64,000 bases of DNA, from positions 213,326-277,325 of the forward strand of contig CAADRB010000077.1 of the NCBI GenBank assembly GCA_900708905.1, written 5' to 3'. How positions within the stretch are numbered: the stretch's first letter is position 1; each line of letters begins with the position of its first letter. This stretch comes from Hymenolepis diminuta (lineage: Eukaryota > Platyhelminthes > Cestoda > Cyclophyllidea > Hymenolepididae). The position numbers and the translations under genes are program-made. Below, piece after piece: positions 56,200 through 64,000 of the stretch. Under the pieces are notes generated by a model. The model was not told where the DNA came from, made no database searches, and saw only the letters and a list, made by a program, of their open reading frames with translations.

Positions 56200-57918
56200 A
56201 TAAACAAAGCCACAATTTCAGCAATTATTGCCAGTGAATTCTCAGTTACTTGGTGGTGCAGTGCCTCGTCGCCGAAACCCAATCACTATGCAAAGTTTAT
56301 GTGCATTTCAAGCAGAATCGAAGTATAAAATGGAGAATTTGGACAATGCAATTCACATAATCGTCGTCAACAGACCAGGCCTAGTCTGATGAACAACCTT
56401 GAAATTATCAATCCAGACGCAAATTCAGATTGCTTTTCACGCTTCCGTGGAATGCGTGCTTGGCGAGAATGCCTCGACGTTTTCATTAATGTGAGTCTGC
56501 AAATTGAAGAAATTTAATTTCTCCCTATCAGACGAAGGAAGGTGTGGTGTTGGGTGCTTACCTCATCGTGCTCTCAGCCTCTTTCCCTGTATTCGGGAAA
56601 CATTTAAGAGGCAACGGCGTTGTCCACATCCCATTGTCTAGATTTTCCCATGAGTGAGCTGATGACAATTTGCTGAACTTTATACTTTTGATAGAGAAGT
56701 TAATGCTGCCGTGGAGTATGCATACGGTGGCATAGAAAATATATCACCGGAAGTCGCCCTCGGATTATATCTTCTTGCACACAACCTCCAAAATAAAACC
56801 CTCGTGGATGGGTGCACGCGGTTTTTATGTGCCAAGTGAGTAGTAAATTGCAGGAGACGATGATGTCGGTGTTGTTGAGATGATAAAATATGAACCTTGA
56901 ATTATTGTAGAATTGAGGAGACAAATGTGAGTGAAGTCTGGTCAGCAGCCAATGCAACAAAGAATGAAGCTCTAATTCGGGCGTGTGCACCTCTGGTGGC
57001 GATGAACTGGAGATGTTTAGGACATCTCGACTCTTCCATGTGACCACAGAGATAAAAGGCATGATGATTCTTCTTAGATGTCGCAGAAGTCGGCGAAATC
57101 AAAAATGAAGGCACTATTGGATTGGAGGAATGCATCGAGAGATGATGAAGTGCGAACAGCTCGCACAACTGCATTCAGAGACATGGTCTCACTTTCGGGA
57201 ATTCAAGATACGCCCGACCTTATCAATGATCTCCTTGCAGAGGACATAAACATTCCTGTAGAATGGAGGTTTGTTTAATTATCTTTATCAACGCATGCAC
57301 CAGTATCCTCAAATTTTCTTATCTTATCTCCAAATCTTATCAAATCTTATCTCTACTACTACACCAAAATCGTTTAAAATACGTGACTTTAGTTTGGATT
57401 GAACCTCGAATTTTCGGTTTATCACAGACAGCATTTACAAGTTGAAATGCATCATCTAAAATTAAGTTTGTATGTAATTTTAAAAAAGTCATTTCTGCAT
57501 TTGAACTTTACAGAAAAGTCCACCAGGAATGAGACCGCTCATACATCCCAGATGATAATGACACTGAATTGCGGCAGAACACCACATAAAATCACACAGA
57601 GATTTCAGAGCAGTACATGTATAATCACTACGAGGTCCGTGAATGCACCTGAGTAGTTTGTATTTCCACTTTAGGGTAATGGAATATTGGAGAGCACATT
57701 TCATTTAATTGTGTAGATGACATGATATCACTTATGACGCCTCTCTTCCATTTTCAAATCATTTGCATGTTTGACCAGTTGCCAGGCCATCTTTGGGTTT
57801 ATTTGGAGAAGTTTGTGAAAGATATTTTGTTGATTTGTAGGAGATGCCTCGCAAAGAAACGGAAGACTGCAAAGAAATAACTGATCACTTCCTCCTCGAT
57901 ACCTTCTGCTTCCATTGT
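56200..57918 (+). pseudogene. K56: BTB-BACK half of a kelch-like gene, cut by mobile elements
   Basis: Exon lengths match K5 exactly: E1 56389-56490, E2 56532-56653, E3 56695-56835, with open frames (TKEGVVLGAYLIVLSA, VEYAYGGIENISPEVALG). E4 starts at 56911 but has lost one base at NW (AACTGGAGATG) and about 14 bases before CRRS, then regains KALLDWRNASRDDE and NIPVEWR. E5-like follows (57512-57656, ending NAPE), then E6 (from 57834) with a TAA after TAKK. At about 57918 mobile-element DNA begins. The E11 piece at 60.5 kb may be the far end of the same gene. Confidence 0.8.
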
Positions 57919-58594
57919 TAAATACACAGATTAATAATTAAAACTGTTTTGCATCTCAACAATATTACATACATCTGTACTAAAGTAAGCTAATTAATCT
58001 TACAAGAGACCACTTTAATAATATTTATTGAGACCAGAATTTGGTTGAGGGAAGTGGTTATAAAGGTGTCCAAACTATAATACTGCTATAGCCACCAGAT
58101 GTAAGATCTCCACTACGGCGTCCACGGGCAGTCGCGCTGTGTGTTTGTGTGTTTGCACATAAATATCTAGACAGGTGACGATCATCACCCCAAAACACCG
58201 ACAACGAGACATTACTGACGTCCAACGAAGAAATATTTTGTATATAAACCTAATTTATTAATAAATAAATTAGGGTGGCTTGCCTGTCACCTCCGAACTG
58301 ATCTGGCGACATGAGTGATTTAACTTATTCCATCTATTCGATCGATGTGGTCCCGATAGACCCTAACGTTATTACAAATAATATAACATTTCGAACAAAC
58401 AAAGTGGATTTTTAGATCCCATTTTAAATTTACTTTTGCTTTAGCTCGATTGTATATAAGGAGGGCGTTAAGATTATAAACGAAGGAAAAACATTCAGAT
58501 TGATTGTCATTCACGATATCATAGAAGAGCAAGGGTACTACAATTGTCTTCATTAAGACACAAATAAGCTCAAATGAATTGGTTTATCGTATCG
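57919..58594. mobile_element. unclassified repeat-like insertion in K56
   Basis: This interrupts K56. It includes GT-rich runs (58139-58158), a TATATAAACC box near 58250 and a 77-codon minus frame (58320-58553; WDLKIHFVCSKCYIIC) with no recognised domain. Probably transposon-derived, because it sits with an LTR and a mariner, but no terminal repeats were found. Confidence 0.35.
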
Positions 58595-58798
58595 TCACAA
58601 AACGCTCTTCAATTAAATAGTGAAGAATGAATCTTTCTTCTCTGTAATATTTATCCTCCAATTCCCTATTTTCCCTTGAGACTCTGTACTGAGCTTTGTT
58701 CAATATAACCTGGTCAACGCAATCCTCGGTGTTCTTTCTCTTTTATAAACTGTTAACCAACCTTTTCTTTTATTTACTGTTGACAATCTACCGCTACA
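58595..58798 (+). mobile_element. deleted gypsy-type LTR
   Basis: Ends in CAATCTACCGCTACA at 58798. It matches the reverse complement of the LTR at 18895-19470 at both ends, but the middle is deleted near 58670. Confidence 0.55.
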
Positions 58799-59045
58799 TT
58801 CTGGAAAGGAGTGATCCTGCTCCATGACAATGCACCAACCGATTTTCATCTTTTCAGGAGCTTACGAGATCATTGAATGAAACAAAGGCTTACTTCAAGA
58901 GAAGAGGTCGAAATGAAGAAGTTAGTTTCTTCTTTTCAGTCCAAACTCACTAAATTCCATGACGAAGGAATGAGAAAGCTTGTGGCAAGATGGGAATATG
59001 TAATTAATAAAGATGGTGATTATGTTGAACACTAAATAAATGCAT
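58799..59045 (+). mobile_element. mariner transposase remnant with internal deletion
   Basis: Plus strand: VILLHDNAP (second catalytic Asp block) jumps directly to TDFHLFRSLRDH, so the part between is missing. A different frame gives the C-terminus KFHDEGMRKLVARWEYVI, NKDGDYVEH and TAA. The N-terminal helix-turn-helix domains are absent and frames are shifted, so the copy is dead. It begins right at the LTR end, which suggests nested or recombined insertions. Confidence 0.75.
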
Positions 59046-60527
59046 TTTTGACAAAATTTTCACTTTAATTCAAGTTAAAAAGGGACAAAACTTCTGTTCC
59101 AAGCCGATATGTAGCTCGTGAAGTTCAACGCCGGCGATTTATGGAGAAGTCAAAAAAACAGGACTCGATTTTCGCTTCATGGGCATCACCTTTCAACATT
59201 CTTAGGGTCTAATGGTCTGCATCATCATTCAAGTGAACTACTTTTCCAACTCCTTTACACGATTCCGTTGATATGCGACTAGAAAACTTTGGGATGAACG
59301 TCAATCCCTTCTTCAATCGATTTGATCTGTCAGTTTTTAATGTTGATTCAATAAATTCATCAATTCATTCTCGTTGAAGGGGTCACTGTTTGAGGAGAAC
59401 TTTGCGAAACGCCACTTCGCTTTGCTGTCTTTTATTTGAATGGCATACACTTTTGACGAAATGTGGGCTCTTTTTATAGTGCAGATGTTGCATTCATTGC
59501 AATCCCTACTCTTTTTCCGTGGTTCCACAAATGGTTGAAAAGTCGTCTATTTCAAAATAAATAAAGTAATTCCAAGACTCAAGACAAGTCCTCATGATTG
59601 TACAGTTTACAGCGTCATAACGGCTATCAGAGTGAATACAGCGCACAGTAGATCATTCAGGAAGGTGTAGGCGCGGTACCAAATACTGTGAGAGGACTTG
59701 TTGCATTCACAAGGAGTCATGACTTGCGAAGATCTAGCTTGGCAAATCGTTCAAGAAGGAATTCAAGTAAACATTAATAAGGATAGAGAGGAGAGATCCC
59801 AATTAAAAGAGAGTCCAATAAAGGCTGCTGAAACTATCGAAAACAAAAGAAGACAGCTAGTACAACAATCAAAGGCAAGGAGATCACCGACAGAAAATAT
59901 GTAAATTCACGGATGAATGGCACCTGAGCGTGATGAAACTAAACACAGCATCTCACAACTTCCCCACCTCAAGAGAAACATGGCGGAGTAGTAGGAATCT
60001 ACATTTGAAGCCAATCTCCAACCAGCCCGCGAAATTGCGTGTCAGATCTGCTGTGGTGAAAAGAACACACAAAAGGGAGATGTTAGGTTGCAGACAGTAC
60101 CAACACGATCATGCTACGACTTGACCCGATTGATGAACTGAGTCTTATGGACATGCCAATTTTGTATTGTGTTATCAGCCATCTCCAGAAAACGGGTTGA
60201 TCAACTAAAGGTCTAGTTCAAAGAATTCTGGTTCTCACAAATATTCAAAATAGGCCAGACAAGATAGAAGGCAATCAAAATAAGAAGGATTGATCAAGGT
60301 CCTCAAAAATCTTCCAACACGTGTCTCGGGGTAAAAGCAGCGAGTACACTAATGGCCAAAACGCAAAAAGAACAACTCAACAAACCATCCACATCAAACG
60401 ACAGATAGCAAAGAAAACACACGATATTCTGAGGTAATAGTCATTCAAAGGAAATTGATTTTCGAGAATCAAGAAATCAGGGAAAAGTAAGGCAGACTAA
60501 AACAAAATATAAGAAAAATGCAAGAAA
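59046..60527. other. unassigned, probably transposon-derived
   Basis: Short frames: minus 59337-59528 (MEPRKKSRDCNECNICTIKR, then KAKWRFAKF), plus 59698-59904 (MTCEDLAWQIVQEGIQVNIN, lysine/glutamate-rich), plus 59930-60124. Composition (A-rich, plus strand) differs from the kelch units. No terminal repeats or known domains found. Confidence 0.35.
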
Positions 60528-60845
60528 GTAAGTTTGTTTGAGGCAGGTCCTTGTTCTCTCCTTTCAAACTGGAGGATTTTACATCTTCACTCTTTCTCTA
60601 CTCTCTTAGCGACAGCTTGCTAAATGGAGAAAAAGGAAATTTGTTCCTGACGGGAATTTGATGACGGTTCATTTAAAATGATGGAATCACTGATATGAAC
60701 TAAATCTTCTCTTCTTCATGAACAAAGGCCATTTCTTGGGTGTTGATTTCCTGTTAATATCTTCCACGAACATGAAGTATTTATGAAATAATAGATTTAA
60801 ACTTGAATAAATGTGTGCGGGTGGCAGTTTCAACAAAATATTCGT
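60528..60845 (+). pseudogene. K60: last kelch exon (E11) and 3' UTR
   Basis: Plus strand: the E10 donor region (AAGTAAGTTTGTTTGAGGCA), intron, E11 from CTCTTAG|CGACAGCTTGC (about 60610), 3' UTR with ACTTGAATAAATGTG. It stops at TTCGTTCTAC (60850), where inverted K61 begins. Plausibly the displaced end of K56. Confidence 0.65.
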
Positions 60846-60859
60846 TCTACTAGGCTCCG

Positions 60860-61760
60860 TATTCATATGGAAGATTTGAGATATCCCAAACATCTCCTAG
60901 TTCATCACAGCCAGAAGTCCACACACCCCAATCAGAACTTCATTCTTTGCTGCATTGCCTGCTGACCAGGCTTCACTCACATTTGTCTCCTCAATCCTAT
61001 ATTATTTCAAGGTTCAAATCTTATTATTCAAACAACACCGACATTATCGTCTCGTGCAATTTACTACTAACGTGGGACACAAAATCTGCGTGCAACCATC
61101 CACGAGGGCTTTATTTTGGAGGTTGTGTGCAAGAAGATATAATCCGAGGGTGACTTCCGGTGATATATATTCAATGCCCCCGTAAGCATAGTAAACAGCA
61201 ACATTAAGTACTCTATCAAAAACATAAAGTTCAGCAAATTTTAATCAGCACACTCATGGGAAACCTCGACAATTAGACGTGGAAAACGCCGTTGCCTATC
61301 AACTGTTGCCCGAATACAGGAAAGAGGCTGAAATCACAGTGAGGTGTACACCCAACTTTCACCTTCCTCAGTCTAATAGGGAGAGATTGAATTTCTCCAA
61401 TTTCCTGACTCACATTAATGAAAATGTCGAGGAGGTCTCGCCGAACACGAATTCCACGGAAGTGCGTAAAGCAATTCGACTTTGCGTCTGAATTTACAAT
61501 TTTATAGTTATTCATGAGGCTGCGTTTGGTCTGCACAATCATGTGATTTGCGATGTGCAAACTCTCCATTTTCAATCTTCGGTTCTGCTTGAAATGCACA
61601 TGATGTTTGCAAAGTTCGCAAAGTGATTGGGTTTTGGCGACGAGGCACTGCACCACCCAGTAAATGAGAATTCACTGTCAATTTATAATGGAAATCGTGG
61701 CTTTGTTTATCATGATTCCAAGCTTGAAATCGCCATCAAATCATTCAAGTTTCCACTCAT
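60860..61760 (-). pseudogene. K61: BTB part of a kelch-like gene
   Basis: Minus strand: leader (61560-61760), E1 (61405-61515, with MNNYKIVNSDAKSNCF identical to K53), E2 (about 61255-61372, frameshifted), E3 (about 61075-61215, ATYYVNVAVYYAYGGIE-like, diverged), E4 start (about 60860-61000) with a TAG at the MN*EMF position. It is cut at about 60855. From E2 outward it is the inverted copy of K53. Confidence 0.75.
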
Positions 61761-61824
61761 TCACTAAGTTAATCTGTTTATAAGAGGATTTTGTCAAAAT
61801 GCTAACCCAAATAAAGCCAGTTTT

Positions 61825-62102
61825 CATGATACTGCCAATTCGGCCACGCTCACTTCCACTTCTCCTTCTTGCGCTTCATTGGTTTAATCGTTTGCAAGTG
61901 ATTGGCATAATTAGCTGTTGTGAGGTCAAACGGTCTCGATGGTGTGTGTCAAAGCAACCTTAATTCATCTGCTTAATTATTTGCGAGAGTATTCAAAAGT
62001 ATCTTCCTTCTTCTTGTTTCTCAATCACATTGCAACGGATTAGACCATTGAAGGGCAAGAAGGAGAAGTGGAAGTGGGCCAAGCCAAATTGGCTGTATCA
62101 TG
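61825..62102. mobile_element. MITE-like element with CATGATAC palindromic ends, copy 3
   Basis: 278 bp, CATGATACTGCCAATTCGGC ... TTGGCTGTATCATG. About 65-bp inverted ends, roughly 85 percent alike by eye. No coding capacity. Inverted partner of 52354-52725. Confidence 0.7.
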
Positions 62103-62201
62103 AAAGTAAAAGTGCTTGGATTAATGCAAATTTATTAAGGTATAACCTCCTGATTAATTGGGGTTCCTTTTGCCTTATAATTCATTAAAATTTCGAGATG
62201 G

Positions 62202-62405
62202 TGTGGGGTTCACAACGCTAACAAGGCTGATTGGATCACGTGCGCTAGAACTTTCCTGGAAGTGCGGACGTATGTACAGAGGTTTCCTCAACAAATCAGC
62301 AATCGAGATCTCTGCAGCCTATCGTGGTTTTGTATTTAATAACTAAGCTTTTGATTCACATAAACAAGGAAGTGGTCAATAAACCCTCTCCACACAGCAT
62401 CTTTG
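62202..62405 (+). mobile_element. truncated LTR (arm B-right)
   Basis: Starts TGTGGGGTTCACAACGCTAA, includes TATTTAATAA and GTCAATAAACCC, and stops after CAGCATCTTTGG. It lacks the last 160 bp present in the solo LTR at 19879-20251. Confidence 0.7.
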
Positions 62406-62469
62406 GTTTGGTTTTGTATTTAACTTTCCAGCCGAACGAAAGATCCAAAATTATGCTTCAATTGAGTCA

Positions 62470-62692
62470 ATATGTACCGAAATAAAAGGCTTTTTTTTAA
62501 AAATTGGAGACAATTTACGGAAGTTCTGATCATTTTTAAATGTTCACCAGACGAATGGTAAACTGCAGTCCAGTCAGCAGTTATTAATATTAAGCTTAGT
62601 TTTGCAAAGTAAATAAGTAATTGTACGGAGGAGTTTCTTCAAGTTGGAAAAATGCCCTTGAACACAAAAGTATCAATGCATATATTAGCAGG
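62470..62692 (-). other. U4 tail, copy 3
   Basis: Matches 51.82-51.98 kb inverted and 30.93-31.13 kb, up to the end of the FVFKGIFPT coding piece (AAATGCCCTTGAACACAAAA). It then joins leader-type sequence at 62693. Confidence 0.5.
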
Positions 62693-62900
62693 AGAGAAAT
62701 TGTGACTTTGAATAGCACAAGCTTAACTTTAAAATAACCTAAAAATAATCACCTCAGTCTGTTCAAATTTACTGTCAGAATCTGTCAATTGAAAGAAAAA
62801 TATTCACCTCCTGCGTTGAATTTGTCAAAATATTGTCCACAATAAAGCAGAGGATGTGTTGGAGGAGCGAATAAAATTTCATCTCACAATAAGTGATGAA

Positions 62901-63300
62901 AATGATACAGGCGGTTTAGCTTGGGCCACTTCCACTTCTCCTTCTTACCTCTCACCATATGCAAAGTGGTTGAGAAACTGGAAGAAGGAAGACACTTTTG
63001 AATATTCTCGCAAATAATTGAACCAATGAGTTAAGGTTGCTTTGGCACACTCCGTCGTGAAACTGGAAAAAAGAAAACAGGTTTGAACAATCTCCCTAAT
63101 AATTAATCAGATGAGTTAATTTTGCTTTAGAAGCGGGAATGAGCAAAGCACAACTGACTGCATTGTGTGAACTCGTCTATTTATGTACTCCGTAATGGAG
63201 CTAATGTTTCTCCACTCCTTTCTCTGACAGGATCTCTGCTCTATTCATTGTAAATTATTCAAATTGCAATGTTTTTATTTAGGTCAACTGAATTTACTTT
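62901..63300. repeat. decayed MITE half and spacer
   Basis: 62901-63060 is the inverted copy of the right side of the 49295-49565 element (AATGATACAGGCGG end). 63100-63240 repeats kelch-upstream sequence as at 10.07-10.2 and 56.0-56.1 kb. 63240-63450 has no assignment. Confidence 0.4.
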
Positions 63301-63499
63301 TCTATAGGCTGCTTCATCATCTACTTGACAGGTAAGGTATACCGCTACTGAATTTGCTTCAGTGTCTAGTATAGCTGAGCTATCTCCAAGATCCATGCAA
63401 AATCGAGAATTTCCAAATGTTGGGGTTGCAGGGATGAAAATATACCTACTTGCTCTCAACGCAGCGTCAACCGACGGGAACAGAACACACTGATTCCAA

Positions 63500-63895
63500 A
63501 ATCGTCCTAGTTATATCTAAAGAGCGAGTCTTTGATGTGGGCTGGGAAAAGAACGCTGACGCCTTGGAGATGCTAGACGTGAATTATGGTTCGTATTTTG
63601 CTCAAAGTGGGACGTTGGTCTTTCGTAATAATTAGGCTGGCATTGAGCATTTCCACTTCTGGATCTGAGCAATTCCTACAGTGGTATACTTCAGTTTCAA
63701 CATAACAAAAGATCAAAAGGACTCAGCTCCAGGCACTAAAGGAATCCTTATCTCGGCAAGTTCTCGATTCTAGATTGAATCAGTGCTATCGTAGAGTATG
63801 AATTAAATGCAACATCAAAGCAGTCAAAGCAGACAAAGAATAACTGCAATCATTAATCATCAGGTATGAGTCGTAATTGTTGAAAATTTTTTTCC
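63500..63895 (+). pseudogene. K63: divergent kelch fragment
   Basis: Plus frame 63510-63590: KERVFDVGWEKNADALEMLDVN, matching the E9 blade RVYVVGW..N..S.EMLDV of K2 but clearly more diverged than any other copy. 63735-63895 matches the divergent E8-end flank at 14.46-14.64 kb. No complete exon. Confidence 0.45.
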
Positions 63896-64000
63896 AGACT
63901 GAGTAAATCACGTCAGGGTTCCCAAATATGCAGCCGATGCTACACTTCACATACCTATTATGGTATATTGGGACGTATTCTCTCCAATATCCAGATTGAC

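Larger units (their letters stand above)
61300..63060 (-). repeat. Inverted duplication B, right arm
   Basis: Reverse complement of 49295-49790 plus 51510-53236 (see left arm). Shares K61/K53 E1, the 278-bp palindrome-ended element, the truncated LTR and U4 tail. Confidence 0.75.

Noticed and set aside
59337..60124. Naming a transposase family for the ORFs between the mariner and K60
   Set aside because: No catalytic motif, terminal repeat or recognisable domain could be seen; a family name would be a guess.
1..64000. CRISPR array, bacterial operons, ribosomal RNA operon or nuclear tRNA genes
   Set aside because: No regularly spaced short repeats, no Shine-Dalgarno-led gene strings. The only rRNA and tRNA signals are in the mitochondrial insertion.

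Overview
This window looks like nuclear DNA from a parasitic flatworm (Neodermata; tapeworm or fluke, I cannot tell which). Three things point there. It is AT-rich DNA with short introns. It carries a nuclear copy of mitochondrial DNA (18.6-21.3 kb) whose genes follow flatworm order (cox3, tRNA-His, cob / nad2, tRNA-Val, tRNA-Asp, nad1 / rrnL, tRNA-Cys) and whose cox3 fragment reads correctly only if TGA is tryptophan. It also holds Ty3/gypsy and mariner debris. Almost every open reading frame is short because genes are split into small exons and most copies are broken. All gene models are read by eye from splice sites and reading phase. Copies are named K plus their approximate kb position. 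|| The window is dominated by a scrambled array of about 27 copies or fragments, on both strands, of one gene family: BTB-BACK-kelch (kelch-like, KLHL) proteins, the usual substrate adaptors of Cul3 ubiquitin ligases. One copy, K5 (10483-13243, +), is complete: ten exons join in consistent phase to give a 588-residue protein. I use it as the exon reference: E1-E3 BTB, E4 BACK, E6 linker, E7-E11 kelch, with E5 reserved for a conserved segment inside the E4-E6 intron. Two more copies, K2 (3789-5250, +) and K35 (34584-36064, -), have lost BTB and BACK but keep every kelch exon open (334 and 341 residues). They lie in the two arms of a 3.5-kb inverted duplication. || Layout: 0-0.9 kb gap; 0.9-3.3 LTR end and K1(-); 3.5-7.0 arm A-left with K2; 7.9-10.0 K3 and fragments; 10.2-14.0 intact K5 and its 3' flank; 15-18 K15, K17 and a fragment of an unidentified gene (U1); 18.6-21.3 mitochondrial insertion split by two LTRs; 21.3-32 K21, U1, K25, U2, K28, K30, U4, K31; 32.7-36.3 arm A-right with K35; 36-44 K38, K40, K41, K42, K44; 44.5-45.7 gypsy remnant; 46.5-49.2 K47, full-length but dead; 49.3-53.2 arm B-left; 54-56 U1 and K55; 56.2-60.8 K56 cut by a mobile-element cluster; 61.3-63.1 arm B-right. 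|| Broken copies fall into classes with shared breakpoints: leader fused to E6 (K2, K35, K3, K17, K42) and leader fused to E7 (K1, K38). Deleted derivatives were therefore themselves amplified, together with flanking fragments of unidentified genes (U1-U4), LTR pieces and a small palindrome-ended element. Expression, protein identity beyond domain family, and copy ages cannot be read from the sequence alone.
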